DNA from: Planctomycetota bacterium
Lineage (GTDB): Bacteria > Planctomycetota > Phycisphaerae > UBA1845 > PWPN01
Direction of reading: 5' to 3'
Length of the DNA stretch: 64,000 bases
NCBI GenBank assembly: GCA_029550525.1
Contig: JAKPHF010000036.1
Coordinates: forward strand, 78,199 to 142,198
In this document: in pieces, positions 34,942 to 44,761 of the stretch
Numbering within the stretch: position 1 is the stretch's first letter
Layout of the letters: each line of letters begins with the position of its first letter
Notes under the pieces: model-generated
Told to the model about the DNA's origin: nothing
Database searches by the model: none
Seen by the model: only the letters and a program-made list of their open reading frames with translations
Translations under genes and position numbers: made by a program

Positions 34942-36597
34942 ATGTACAAACTCTTTCTCTGTCTTCGTTATCTTCGCCGCCGCCGCATCGCCTTCCTGTC
35001 CGTCGCGGCGGTCTGCCTGTGCACGGCCATGGTGCTCATCGTGGTGAGCGTCATGAACGGCTTTCTCCAGATGGTCCGCGACCGGTCGCGGGGCATGCTC
35101 GCCGACTTGATCATTGAGAACCAGACGCTGCAGGGTTTTCCGTTTTACCAGGAATTCATCGACCTTATCAAAACGGATCCGGTCCTTGCGGATCGCATCG
35201 AGGAAGCCACGCCGGTGATCATCAGCTATGGGATCCTCCGCTTTCCCAGCGACCAGATCACCAAGCCGGCCCAGATCGTGGGCATTCGGCTGGATGAAAC
35301 CTGCCGAGTCAACGATTTCGCCAAGGGGTTGTTCTACAACAAGTACTATCCGGGCACGACACATCTCGGCCCGCAGCAAGAGCCGCACTTCGGCCGCGAC
35401 GACAAGGGGCGCTATGTGCTGCCCCCCGAACTGGAAGAGGCTCGCCGGCGATGGCAGGGATCAGCGAGTGAACGCGACCAGAAAGAAGCGAGACAGAACG
35501 TAAGCAAAATCTATCCGTACCCCGGCCCGGGCTTCTATTGGCCCATGCCCGGAGCCTTGTACGACCCGTCCATTCCGCTGAAATACCTCGATCCCGTGCC
35601 GCCGAGCTGGCAGGGACCGGAGCTTCCCGGAGCCATCATCGGCACGGACATGGTCGCCAAGCGACTCCCCGACGGCAGCTACGAGCGGGCGTATTATCCC
35701 CGCGGCTCGACAGTGACGCTGACCTTCGTGCCCTTCACCGATACGGGCAAGCCGCTGGAGTCGGGCACCGGCATGCCGAGCAAGGTATTTCGCTACGTGG
35801 ACGACCATCGTACGGGTGTGTACGACATCGATTCGATGAGCGTCTACGTCGATTTCGACCTGCTCCAGGATGTGCTGGAGATGGACCCGCAGAAACTCAG
35901 TGAGGACGATCCGTACGCAATCATCCCGGCCCGGACAACCCAAGTCCAGATCAAGCTCACCCCCGAGTACTTCTCGGATCCGAAAAAAGTCCTGGAGACG
36001 CGCGATCTGCTGCGGGCCAAATGGAACGAGTTCATCCTGCCCCGCCTGGCCGAACTCCGCACGCCCGAGTTGGTCCGCCGGGTCCGAATCGTCACGTGGG
36101 AGGAAAAGCAGGCCACCTACATCGGCGCGGTCGAGAAAGAGAAGTATCTGGTCACGTCGTTGATCTCGATCGTCAGCATGGTGGCCGTCCTGCTCGTGGT
36201 CTGCATCTTCTACATGATCGTCCAGCAGAAGACCCGCGACATCGGGATTATTAAGAGCGTCGGCGCGACTTCCTTCGGCGTTGCCCAAATATTCCTCAGC
36301 TACGGAGCGGCGGTTGGCGCGGTTGGCGGCGGGATGGGCATCGTGCTGGGCGTCCTGTTCGTCAAGTACATCAACGAGATCCAGGACGGCTTGAAATGGC
36401 TGGGCGAAAAGTTCAACCGCGACCTGCAGGTGTGGAACCCGGAGGTGTATGCCTTCGACCGCATCCCCAACCAGGTCGAGAGTTGGGACGTGGTGATCAT
36501 CTACGGCGTGGCCGTGCTCATGTCGGTGCTCGGCTCGGTGATTGCGGCGTATCAGGCCTCGCGAGTCTGGCCGGTGGAGGCATTGCGCTATGAGTAG
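34942..36597 (+). CDS. ABC transporter permease, LolC/LolE-MacB type
   Basis: 551 aa. The first transmembrane helix is RIAFLSVAAVCLCTAMVLIV, followed by a large periplasmic domain (about residues 45-390). Three C-terminal helices follow: TSLISIVSMVAVLLVVCIFY, IFLSYGAAVGAVGGGMGIVL, and VVIIYGVAVLMSVLGSVIAA. QQKTRDIGIIKSVGATSFGV is the FtsX/LolE cytoplasmic coupling motif. It probably moves lipoproteins or another envelope substrate together with the overlapping ATPase gene. Its stop overlaps the ATPase start by 8 bases. Confidence 0.88.
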   Translation: MYKLFLCLRYLRRRRIAFLSVAAVCLCTAMVLIVVSVMNGFLQMVRDRSRGMLADLIIENQTLQGFPFYQEFIDLIKTDPVLADRIEEATPVIISYGILRFPSDQITKPAQIVGIRLDETCRVNDFAKGLFYNKYYPGTTHLGPQQEPHFGRDDKGRYVLPPELEEARRRWQGSASERDQKEARQNVSKIYPYPGPGFYWPMPGALYDPSIPLKYLDPVPPSWQGPELPGAIIGTDMVAKRLPDGSYERAYYPRGSTVTLTFVPFTDTGKPLESGTGMPSKVFRYVDDHRTGVYDIDSMSVYVDFDLLQDVLEMDPQKLSEDDPYAIIPARTTQVQIKLTPEYFSDPKKVLETRDLLRAKWNEFILPRLAELRTPELVRRVRIVTWEEKQATYIGAVEKEKYLVTSLISIVSMVAVLLVVCIFYMIVQQKTRDIGIIKSVGATSFGVAQIFLSYGAAVGAVGGGMGIVLGVLFVKYINEIQDGLKWLGEKFNRDLQVWNPEVYAFDRIPNQVESWDVVIIYGVAVLMSVLGSVIAAYQASRVWPVEALRYE

Positions 36598-37291
36598 CCC
36601 GATCCTCCAGGCGACCGGCCTGCACAAGTCGTACCAGCTGGGCAAGACGCTGCTCGACGTGCTCAAGGGGGTGTCGATGAGCGTCCATCACGGCGAGTTT
36701 GTCGCCATCATGGGCGCATCGGGCTGCGGGAAGAGCACACTGCTGCACCTGCTGGGGGCTCTCGACGTGCCCGACCGTGGGACAGTGACCTTCGAAGGCC
36801 AGGACATCTTCGCCGGATCGAATGCCGAGCGCGACCGATTGCGGAACGCGACCTTCGGGTTTGTCTTCCAGTTCTATCACCTTCTCCCGGAGTTGAACGT
36901 ACTCGAGAATGCACTTATCCCCTGCATGGTGGGCAACACCGTCCTGGGCTGGATGAGACGCAGGACCGATCTGCGCCGCCAGGCTGCGGCACTGCTGGAA
37001 CAACTGGGGCTGGGCGGGCGACTCCGCCACCGACCCAACGAGTTGTCCGGCGGCGAGCGCCAGCGGGTCGCCATCGCCCGGGCCTTGGCCAACCGCCCTC
37101 GCGTCTTGCTTGCCGATGAGCCTACGGGTAATCTGGATGCGGCCACGGGACGGGAAATCATGAACGTTCTGGTGGACCTGAACAAGGCCGGCCAGACCAT
37201 CGTCATGGTAACTCATGACCCCCAGGTGGCTGCTTCGGCCCACCGCATCGTGACTCTGGCAGATGGCAAGATCAAGCACCCGAAAGGCTGA
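36590..37291 (+). CDS. ABC transporter ATP-binding protein, LolD-like
   Basis: 233 aa. Walker A GASGCGKST, signature LSGGERQRVAIARAL, Walker B RVLLADEPTGNLD and the H-loop VTHDP are all intact. The segment FGFVFQFYHLLPELNVLENA is the Q-loop region typical of the LolD/MacB subfamily. It starts inside the permease gene (8-base overlap), so the two are coupled and form one exporter. One permease gene is present, so a homodimeric permease is likely. Confidence 0.92.
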   Translation: MSSPILQATGLHKSYQLGKTLLDVLKGVSMSVHHGEFVAIMGASGCGKSTLLHLLGALDVPDRGTVTFEGQDIFAGSNAERDRLRNATFGFVFQFYHLLPELNVLENALIPCMVGNTVLGWMRRRTDLRRQAAALLEQLGLGGRLRHRPNELSGGERQRVAIARALANRPRVLLADEPTGNLDAATGREIMNVLVDLNKAGQTIVMVTHDPQVAASAHRIVTLADGKIKHPKG

Positions 37292-37332
37292 GCCGAAGGG
37301 CCCTGATCGGGAACGCGAACGAGAGCAGGCGC

Positions 37333-38232
37333 ATGAATTTCGATCAACCCAACCAGTATGCCCCAAATCCCAATCTCAAGATCTGGATGAACGGGAAGAT
37401 CGTCCCCGTCGCCGAGGCCACCATCAGCATCTTCGATCACTGCATCCTCTACGGAGACGGTGTGTTCGAAGGTATCCGCAGCTACGGCGGCAAGGTGTTC
37501 CGGCTCGATGCCCACCTCAGACGTCTGGAAGACTCGGCCCGCGCCATCCGGCTGACCATCCCCATGACGCGCGAAGAATTGGCCACCGCGGTCTATGACG
37601 CCATGAAGGCCAACAAGATCGTGGACGGCTACATCCGCCTGGTGGTCACCCGCGGTGTGGGCACGCTCGGGCTGAGCCCCAACCGGACGGCGTGCCCCAG
37701 CGTCTTCATCATCGCCGACCAGATCGCCCTGTACCCGCAGGAACTCTACGAGCAGGGCATGGCCGTCATCAGCAGCAGCGTGATCCGCAATCATCCCAAC
37801 GCCTTGTCGGCGCGGATCAAGAGCTGCAACTACATCAACAACATTCTGGCCAAGATCGAGGCCCTGGACGCCGGCGTGTACGAAGCCATCATGTACAACC
37901 ACCTCGGCTACGTGGCCGAGTGCACGGGCGATAACATCTTCCTGGTCCGCAACGGCGTGGTCCAGACGCCCCCCATTACGGCGGGCATCCTCGAGGGTGT
38001 CACGCGAGACGCGGTCATCGAGCTGGTCGCCAAGCGCAAGATCCCCTTCCGCGAGATGGAGCTGACGCGCCACGATCTGTACGTGGCTGACGAGTGCTTC
38101 CTGACCGGCACCGCCGCCGAGGTGATCCCGGTCACCCAGATCGATGGTCGGCCGATCGGCACGGGCAAGCCCGGCCCGATCGTCCGGCAGCTCATGGCCG
38201 ACTTCCGCGAGCTGGTCAAGCACGGCGGATGA
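37333..38232 (+). CDS. ilvE: Branched-chain amino acid aminotransferase (class IV)
   Basis: 299 aa. ISIFDHCILYGDGVFEGIRS is the N-terminal class IV signature. SARIKSCNYINNILAKIEAL carries the PLP-binding Lys. EAIMYNHLGYVAECTGDNIF and GVTRDAVIEL are the second signature. It transfers amino groups between glutamate and branched-chain keto acids. It follows the ABC genes by about 40 bp on the same strand. D-amino acid aminotransferase is a less likely alternative. Confidence 0.9.
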   Translation: MNFDQPNQYAPNPNLKIWMNGKIVPVAEATISIFDHCILYGDGVFEGIRSYGGKVFRLDAHLRRLEDSARAIRLTIPMTREELATAVYDAMKANKIVDGYIRLVVTRGVGTLGLSPNRTACPSVFIIADQIALYPQELYEQGMAVISSSVIRNHPNALSARIKSCNYINNILAKIEALDAGVYEAIMYNHLGYVAECTGDNIFLVRNGVVQTPPITAGILEGVTRDAVIELVAKRKIPFREMELTRHDLYVADECFLTGTAAEVIPVTQIDGRPIGTGKPGPIVRQLMADFRELVKHGG

Positions 38233-38459
38233 AGTGAGGCGTCAGCGCGAGTCCATATTCAGCAGCCCCGCACCGCAACCCGGTCAACTCCGAACGGTGG
38301 GGATCGCCGCTTGTCGGATGCTGAATAACTTCGCGACTCGCAGCTTGTTAAAGGCCAAGCTCCTCGAGTCTCAGCCGTGGCTGGCCTCGAATCGAACTCT
38401 GAACCCGGCGTGGTCGGAACGCAAGCGCGAACTGCGTGATCAGGGGGAAGTAGATCGCT

Positions 38460-39488
38460 ATGGAATTCTTGAAGCAATTGAGCGAACTCCCCGGTGTGCC
38501 GGGGCGAGAGGAACGAGTCCGTGAGTTGATCCAGGCCCAAACTCGGGGGTTGTTCGACGAGACCCGGGTGGACGCGCTGGGCAATCTGATCTGTCGCAAA
38601 AAGCCGGGCAAGACGGGCAAGAAGGCTGCGCAAAGAGTCCTCATCGCCTGTCACATCGACGAGATCGGCTTTTATGTGCGAGCCATCGACGACAAGGGAC
38701 GGCTGCGGCTGCAGAACGTCGGCGGCTTCGACACCCGCAATCTGTTCGCCCGCCGCGTGCTCGTCCAGGGCCGACGCGACCTGCTCGGCGTGATGAACCC
38801 GACCGGCCGTCCCATCCACATGGCCAGCGAGGAAGAGAAGAAAAAGATCCCCGAAGTGCACGAGTTCTTCGTGGACCTGTTCCTTTCCAAAGAGGAAGTC
38901 GACAAGCTGGTCCGCGTGGGCGATCCAGTGACGCTCGTGCAAAGCTTCGAGGAAATCGGTGACGTGGTTTGCGGCAAGTCCCTGGACAACCGCGTGGCCA
39001 GTTGGGTGGCCATCAACGCCATTCGCAAGGTGGGCAAGAAGAGTCCGTACGACATCTACTATGCCGCCACCGTCCAGGAGGAGGTGGGCTGCCGCGGAGC
39101 CGGACCGACGGCGTTCGGGATCGAGCCCGACGTTGCCATCGCCCTCGACACGACGCTGGCCTGCGACACGCCCGGCATCGACCCGGTGGATTCAATCACG
39201 CAGCTCGGCAAGGGCGTGGCCATCAAGGTGCTCGACGGCGGATCGATCAGCCATCGCGGCCTGCTGGACGAGTTTGTGGCACTGGCCGACAGCAAGAAGA
39301 TCCCCTACCAACTGGAGATTCTCCCTCGCGGCAGCACCGACGCATCGAGCATGCAGCGCGTTCGCGGCGGCTACAAGACCATCACGCTGTCCATCCCCAC
39401 GCGGTACATCCACACGGTCTGCGAATCCGCCCACAAGAACGATCTGCAGGCGGCGGTGGATCTGCTCGCGGCATGGCTGGCCGGATGA
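38460..39488 (+). CDS. M42-family aminopeptidase
   Basis: 342 aa. Metal ligands expected for M42/M18/M20-type co-catalytic enzymes are visible: CHIDEIGFYV (His, Asp), GKSLDNRVASW (bridging Asp), EEVGCRGAG (catalytic Glu and ligand Glu), AIALDTTLACDTPG (Asp) and RYIHTVCE (His). DGGSISHRGLLDEF and ILPRGSTDASSMQ complete the family pattern. It is probably a cytosolic tetrahedral dodecameric aminopeptidase for peptide turnover. It runs in the same direction as BCAT after a 227-bp gap. Confidence 0.9.
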   Translation: MEFLKQLSELPGVPGREERVRELIQAQTRGLFDETRVDALGNLICRKKPGKTGKKAAQRVLIACHIDEIGFYVRAIDDKGRLRLQNVGGFDTRNLFARRVLVQGRRDLLGVMNPTGRPIHMASEEEKKKIPEVHEFFVDLFLSKEEVDKLVRVGDPVTLVQSFEEIGDVVCGKSLDNRVASWVAINAIRKVGKKSPYDIYYAATVQEEVGCRGAGPTAFGIEPDVAIALDTTLACDTPGIDPVDSITQLGKGVAIKVLDGGSISHRGLLDEFVALADSKKIPYQLEILPRGSTDASSMQRVRGGYKTITLSIPTRYIHTVCESAHKNDLQAAVDLLAAWLAG

Positions 39489-39550
39489 GGCACAGAGGCG
39501 CGTGCGAGCCGCGCGGTCGTCCACCCGGTTTCCGCGTGGCTCACACCGGC

Positions 39551-40339
39551 TCACGCTGTCAATTCGAGGCCCAGCAGTTCGGCCACGTGCAGTTGAGCCA
39601 ACGACTCGACCACCACGTCGGGCCGGTAGGCGTATCGTGTCAGGTCGGCTCGTTTCGTCCCGCCGGACAGGACCAGGACCGTCTTGTAGCCCATCTGCAC
39701 GCCGCCGAGAATGTCCGTTTCCATCGTATCGCCGATCATGATCGTCTCGCCCGTGCGCAGGCCCAGCTCAGTACGCGCCATCCGCATCATCACCGGGCTG
39801 GGCTTGCCAACGCTGAACGCCTGCACGCCGGTGGCCTTCTCCAGCATGGCCACGATAGCCCCGCAGCCCGGTCTCATGCTGTCCATCGTCGGGCAGTTGG
39901 GATCCGGATTGGTGGCCACGAGTTTCGCCCCGCCGAGAATCATCCGTACCGCGGTTTCCACCATTTCGAACGTGAGCGTTCGGCCCTCGCCGACCACCAC
40001 ATAGTCCGGCTCGTGATCGACGATCGAGTAGCCGTTCATGTGCAGGGCATTGAGTAGCCCGCCTTCTCCGATGACGTACGCCGTGCCGTTAGGTTTCTGT
40101 GATGCAAGAAAGCGTGCGGTCGCGATGGCACACGTGAAAACATGCTGCTCGCCAACGTCGATGCCCATGCGACGCAGCTTGGTGGCGACGTCGCGCCGCG
40201 TCCGCTGGCTGTTGTTGGTCAGAAACAAGAACGGAATCCGCTGTTCGGTCAGCTCGCGAATAAACTCGATGGCACCGGGGATCAGGTGACTGCCTCGGTA
40301 AACAACACCATCCATGTCGATGAGAAATCCGTGCTTCAT
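39551..40339 (-). CDS. HAD-superfamily phosphatase, NagD type
   Basis: 262 aa from ATG 40339, with GCAGGAG close upstream; the 79 in-frame codons before it are not protein-like. Motif I is FLIDMDGVVYRG, motif II LFLTNNSQRTRR, then a Lys in VGKPSPVMM, and motif III MIGDTMETDILGG. The C2-type cap domain between motifs II and III marks the NagD/pyridoxal-phosphatase/p-nitrophenyl-phosphatase branch. The substrate is probably a small phosphate monoester. Convergent with the M42 gene. Confidence 0.9.
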   Translation of the reverse strand: MKHGFLIDMDGVVYRGSHLIPGAIEFIRELTEQRIPFLFLTNNSQRTRRDVATKLRRMGIDVGEQHVFTCAIATARFLASQKPNGTAYVIGEGGLLNALHMNGYSIVDHEPDYVVVGEGRTLTFEMVETAVRMILGGAKLVATNPDPNCPTMDSMRPGCGAIVAMLEKATGVQAFSVGKPSPVMMRMARTELGLRTGETIMIGDTMETDILGGVQMGYKTVLVLSGGTKRADLTRYAYRPDVVVESLAQLHVAELLGLELTA

Positions 40340-40698
40340 GTCTCCTGCTTTCGGGAATAGTTGACGTCGGCTGGTGCGATGCTCCTTGCGACCCGCCGCC
40401 GTGGCTGGTCGCGGGTGTGACACGTACCCGATCAGAGTATGCAAGCTCAATGCCATATTCCCGGCAGGCCGGGACCATACTGGAAAGGCCATCCGACCCC
40501 TCTGTGGAGTGCCTGTTTTCCGTGCAAAGGCCTTTTCCATGCCCGGCGCCCATGCACCGGCGCTTAAACTATGCACTGGAAAAGATTTACTCTTACCGCA
40601 CGCGCCGACCCGCCAGCGATCGCGACGGATGCGTCTGGATTGAGCGACTCCCGCGCGGTATCCTGAATTTTCCCATTCCTCGAGGCTGGAACGAGTCC
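40340..40698. other. Divergent intergenic region between the NagD-type gene and recQ
   Basis: About 359 bp. The recQ frame is open upstream, but the residues (Arg/Pro/Cys-rich) do not look coding. No clear promoter or RNA was recognised. Confidence 0.45.
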
Positions 40699-42693
40699 AT
40701 GACGGACAGACTCCTGGAAACGGTTGAGCGCTACTGGGGCTACAAGACGCTCCGGCCGCTGCAACGCGAGGCGATGACCGCGGCGTTGGAGGGCCGCGAC
40801 TGCTTGGCCGTGCTGCCCACGGGCGGCGGCAAGTCGCTGTGCTACCAGGCTCCTGCCCTGTTGTCCGACAAGCTCACCGTCGTCGTTTCGCCGCTGATCG
40901 CTCTGATGAAGGATCAGGTCGATCGGCTGAACAATCGCAACATTCCGGCCGCTTTTCTGAACAGCAGTCTGGACGCCGCCGACAAGCGGCGAGTGGCCGC
41001 CGGCATCTACAACCACAAGTACAAGCTCATCTTCGTCGCCCCCGAGCGGTTCGCCTACGAGCCGTTTTACGACATGCTGGCCAAGGCCGACGTCGGCGCA
41101 TTCGCGATCGACGAAGCCCATTGCATCAGTCATTGGGGCCACGATTTCCGCGAAGACTACCGCCGGTTGGGCGAACTCAAGCGGCGATTCCCGAATGCCT
41201 GCGTGCACGCCTTTACCGCGACGGCCACGCCGCACGTCCGCCAGGACATCATCGAGCAACTCGGCTTGAAAGACCCGCTCGTGCTGGTAGGCGACTTCTT
41301 CCGGCCCAACCTGGTGTACAGCGTCCGGCGACGCACCGACGACACGCGGGACGTGCTCGAAGCCGTCCGCGCCCGCCCCAACCAGGCCGGTATCGTGTAC
41401 TGCATTCGTCGCAGCGACGTGGACATCCTCACCGCCGTGCTGCACAAGGCGGGTGTTCGTGTGGCCGGCTATCACGCGGGCATGAACGACGATGCTCGGA
41501 CCGCCGCTCAGGACGCATTCTCGGCCGGTAAGGTCGACGTGGTGGTGGCCACCGTCGCCTTCGGCATGGGCATCGACCGTGCCGACATCCGCTTCGTGAT
41601 CCACGCGGCCATGCCCAAATCCATCGAGCACTACCAACAGGAAACGGGTCGGGCGGGCCGCGACGGCAAGCTCGCCGAGTGCATCCTGTTCTATTCGCCT
41701 GCCGACCGTGAACTGTGGGAGTACATCATCGAGAACAACGAGACCGCCGACCTGAAGAACAAGCTGGCCATGCTCGAAGAGATGTACCGGTTCTGCACCG
41801 GAATGAGCTGTCGGCATCGACAACTGGTCAGCTACTTCGGCCAGACGTGGGAGCGAGACAACTGCGGCGCCTGCGACGTGTGCGGTGGCTTGGTGGATCT
41901 CGTGCCCGACTCGACCGTGCTCGCCCAGAAGATCATGTCCGCCGTCGCCCGAACCGACCAGCGATTCGGCGCCGGCTACATCGCCGACGTCCTGCTGGGG
42001 AATCCGACCGACAAGGTGCTGGAGCGCGGCCACAACGACTTGAGCGTGTTCGGTCTGCTCGCCGACAGTCGCAAGCCGCAGATCATGGCCTGGATCGACC
42101 AACTCATCGATCAGAACCTGCTCGCCCGTGAAGGCGAGTACCGCGTGCTCAAGATCACGCCGGCAGGCTGGCAGGTGCTGCGGTCCCAGGCCGAGGCCAA
42201 GCTGTCGGCGCCGGCCGGACGCAAGGGAAAACGCAAGTCGGGCCCGAAGGTCCGCAAGGGCGGTGGACCCGATTTCGGTCCGGGGCTGCCGATATCGGGC
42301 AGCCGCAGATCAAAAAAGAGCACCAGCACGACAAAGGATCAGTCCCGTTCGCCGTCGATGCGCGATTTGAAGAACAAGTTGAGCAAGCGCGACGAGTCCC
42401 CTGCTTCGAGTGTCAGTCCTTTCAATCTCATTCAACCGTCACCCGAACTGGCCGCCCGCCCGCTCGACCCGGTCGCCAGCCGCATCTACGATCGGCTACG
42501 CCTCCTGCGACGCGAAATCGCCGAAGAAAACAACGTGCCCGCGTTCATGGTCCTCAGCGACAAGACGCTCCGCGAGATCGCCCGCGTGGCCCCCACCAGT
42601 GAGTCAGAGCTACAGAGCATCAAAGGCGTCGGCCCCGCCAAAACCGAAGCTTACGGTAGTCGTGTGCTCGCGGCGATCCGACAGGAGTACTAG
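40699..42693 (+). CDS. recQ: ATP-dependent DNA helicase RecQ
   Basis: 664 aa from ATG 40699, chosen because RecQ proteins start a few residues before the GYKTLRPLQREAM motif 0. Motif I is LAVLPTGGGKSLCYQ, motif II FAIDEAHCISHWGHDFR, motif III AFTATATPHVR, motif VI QQETGRAGRDG. A four-Cys zinc-binding subdomain (CRHRQLVSYF, CGACDVC) and winged helix follow. A Lys/Ser-rich linker (about residues 500-565) leads to an HRDC domain ending with IKGVGPAKTEAYG. The 3'-5' helicase acts in recombination repair. The linker is longer than in E. coli RecQ (about 609 aa). Confidence 0.95.
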   Translation: MTDRLLETVERYWGYKTLRPLQREAMTAALEGRDCLAVLPTGGGKSLCYQAPALLSDKLTVVVSPLIALMKDQVDRLNNRNIPAAFLNSSLDAADKRRVAAGIYNHKYKLIFVAPERFAYEPFYDMLAKADVGAFAIDEAHCISHWGHDFREDYRRLGELKRRFPNACVHAFTATATPHVRQDIIEQLGLKDPLVLVGDFFRPNLVYSVRRRTDDTRDVLEAVRARPNQAGIVYCIRRSDVDILTAVLHKAGVRVAGYHAGMNDDARTAAQDAFSAGKVDVVVATVAFGMGIDRADIRFVIHAAMPKSIEHYQQETGRAGRDGKLAECILFYSPADRELWEYIIENNETADLKNKLAMLEEMYRFCTGMSCRHRQLVSYFGQTWERDNCGACDVCGGLVDLVPDSTVLAQKIMSAVARTDQRFGAGYIADVLLGNPTDKVLERGHNDLSVFGLLADSRKPQIMAWIDQLIDQNLLAREGEYRVLKITPAGWQVLRSQAEAKLSAPAGRKGKRKSGPKVRKGGGPDFGPGLPISGSRRSKKSTSTTKDQSRSPSMRDLKNKLSKRDESPASSVSPFNLIQPSPELAARPLDPVASRIYDRLRLLRREIAEENNVPAFMVLSDKTLREIARVAPTSESELQSIKGVGPAKTEAYGSRVLAAIRQEY

Positions 42694-42845
42694 ACGCAGC
42701 TGCCCGGCCTTTCCACGGTACGGACTTGCTCGAAGCCCCAACACGCAGAGCCCGCAACTCGATTGCAACTCGACGTCGACGGCGCGGCATGGACCCGGAT
42801 CTCGAATTGGCACCGTTCGTCCGGGGCGGTTAGACTCACTCGGGC

Positions 42846-43553
42846 ATGGAACCGAACTCGAACGACCATGGATCGGACGCGAGCGTCGTCTCGAACGCCT
42901 CGGCCGGGCAGGCTGCGACGCGATGGATCGGCTGGGCGCTCGTGGCGGGTCTGGCCCTGACAATCCCCGCGGGGGTGCTCTTGGGCTACCTCGCCGCCCT
43001 GCCATTCTTCCTGGGCCTGTTTTTCTTCATGCTGGTGGGACTGCTCATCGGGGCCGTGATGTTCCGGGTAGCCGCGAAAGCTCCGCGGCCGCCGGTCGGA
43101 GCCATCTGGCTGCTTGGCTCGGTAGTGTCGGGAGCCACGTTGGTCGTGTCGCTCTGGGCGGAGTACCGGGCACTGCCGGCAGGCGTCGAGAAACTCGTTC
43201 GCGGTTCCATCGCCGAGTCCTTCGCCGGCCGCGAGGACGAGCGCGTCCGCCTCAAGCATGGCGTCCACGAGTTCGTCGCGACCGAGCTGGCTCGGGCGTA
43301 TCCGCCGGGCGGGTTCCTGGGTTATTTGCGGTGGGCGGCCACGGACGGCAAGCTGAAGTGTCCTAGGATATTAAGGACATCCACGGTTGAGTATCGGCTG
43401 GCCCAGCGGCAGGTTCTGTGGGCGGTCAGGGTGGCCTTGTCCATGCTCTTGATGGAGGCGATGATCGTCTCACAGCTGCTGGCGCTGCGCGGCCGCGAAG
43501 CGGACACGGCGGATGGAGCCGGGCCGGGCCTCTCCGAGGAGTCTCCGAACTGA
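42846..43553 (+). CDS. Membrane protein of unknown function
   Basis: 235 aa with three clear N-terminal to central hydrophobic segments (GWALVAGLALTIPAGVLLGY, FFLGLFFFMLVGLLIGAVMF, AIWLLGSVVSGATLVVSLWA), an amphipathic soluble middle containing LARAYPPGGFLGYLRWA, and a fourth hydrophobic segment near VRVALSMLLMEAMIVSQLLA. No catalytic motif or family is recognised. It ends about 90 bp before the Sua5-type gene and may be co-transcribed with it. The acidic tail is probably cytosolic. Confidence 0.7.
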   Translation: MEPNSNDHGSDASVVSNASAGQAATRWIGWALVAGLALTIPAGVLLGYLAALPFFLGLFFFMLVGLLIGAVMFRVAAKAPRPPVGAIWLLGSVVSGATLVVSLWAEYRALPAGVEKLVRGSIAESFAGREDERVRLKHGVHEFVATELARAYPPGGFLGYLRWAATDGKLKCPRILRTSTVEYRLAQRQVLWAVRVALSMLLMEAMIVSQLLALRGREADTADGAGPGLSEESPN

Positions 43554-43642
43554 CCACGCCGGAGGGTTCGGACGAACCGGTTTTCTTGACACCCATTCGC
43601 CCCAATTTGATAATCGGCGCTGAGGAGAACTGCCTGTCGCTC

Positions 43643-44761
43643 ATGGCTACGAAAGTCGTAAACCTTGAAACCGCAAGCTATTCGGAAGCAATCCGCGAAG
43701 CCGCCGACGTGCTGACCCGTGGCGGACTGGTCGTCTTTCCGACCGAGACCGTCTACGGCGTCGGGGCGTGCGCAACGCTGCCCGAAGCGGTCGAGAGGCT
43801 GCGGGTCCTGAAGTCCCGAACGGACGGCAAGCCGTTCACGGTCCACATCGGGCAGAAGTCAGCGATCCATCGGTTTGTGCCGGAGATGGCCGGTACCGCC
43901 CGCCGTCTGGTCGAGAAGACCTGGCCGGGACCGTTGACCATCATCTTCGAGGTCGCCGACGCCCAGGCCACGCCCGTGATCCAGGAAACCTCACCCGAAC
44001 ACGTGCCGGCGATGTATCACAACGGCACCATCGGCGTTCGCTGTCCGGACGACCATGTGGCCTCCGATCTGTTGACGCAGACTTCGCTGCCGGTGGTGGC
44101 CGCCAGCGCGAACCTCGCTGGCAACCCCGCCCCGGTGACCGCCGAGGAAGCGCTTGCCGACCTGGACGGCCGGGTGGACCTGGTCCTCGACGCCGGACGC
44201 AGCCGGTACGCCAAGGCCTCGACCATCGTGCAGGTGGACGCGAAGGGCTATCGGGTCCTCCGCGAAGGCATCCTGGACGAGCGCACCATCCGGCGTCTCA
44301 ACCGGACGAATTTCCTGTTGGTCTGCAGCGGCAACACCTGCCGCAGTCCCATGGCCGCGGGGTTGCTGCGCCGTCTTCTCGCCGAAAAGCTCCAGTGCCG
44401 GGAGGACGAACTGGCCGAAAAAGGCTATTATGTCGAGTCAGCGGGAACCGGGGCCTGCAGCGGGGCGCCGGCAACACCCGAGGCGATCGAGGTGTTGCGA
44501 GCCAAAGGCATCGAGATCGCCGGACACCGATCCCAGCCGCTGACGCTCGAGCAAATCAACCGGGCCGATTACATCTTTGCAATGACGGGCCGCCAAGCCG
44601 AGAATATCAAGTCGCTGGCCGCGCATGCGGAACATCGCGTGCAGAAGGTGGGCGACGAGGATATCGAAGACCCCATCGGCGGCACCGAGGAGGAGTACCG
44701 GGCCTGCGCCAACCAGATCGAAAGCGCGCTGCGTCGCCGGCTGGAGGAGGTCGTGCTTTGA
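43643..44761 (+). CDS. Sua5/YciO/YrdC domain fused to low-molecular-weight protein phosphatase
   Basis: 372 aa. Residues 1-215 form a YrdC/Sua5 domain (GGLVVFPTETVYGVGA, LKSRTDGKPFTVHI, WPGPLTIIFE, VAASANLAGNPAP), the enzyme class making threonylcarbamoyl-AMP for tRNA t6A. Residues about 220-372 form a low-molecular-weight protein-tyrosine/arginine phosphatase: P-loop LLVCSGNTCRSPMAAGLLR and the acid-loop region DEDIEDPIGG. In Firmicutes the two activities are often neighbouring genes (ywlC, ywlE). Here they are one polypeptide, followed by rpiB as in that cluster (ywlF). The GAGGAG upstream is at a long spacing, so an earlier start remains possible. Confidence 0.88.
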   Translation: MATKVVNLETASYSEAIREAADVLTRGGLVVFPTETVYGVGACATLPEAVERLRVLKSRTDGKPFTVHIGQKSAIHRFVPEMAGTARRLVEKTWPGPLTIIFEVADAQATPVIQETSPEHVPAMYHNGTIGVRCPDDHVASDLLTQTSLPVVAASANLAGNPAPVTAEEALADLDGRVDLVLDAGRSRYAKASTIVQVDAKGYRVLREGILDERTIRRLNRTNFLLVCSGNTCRSPMAAGLLRRLLAEKLQCREDELAEKGYYVESAGTGACSGAPATPEAIEVLRAKGIEIAGHRSQPLTLEQINRADYIFAMTGRQAENIKSLAAHAEHRVQKVGDEDIEDPIGGTEEEYRACANQIESALRRRLEEVVL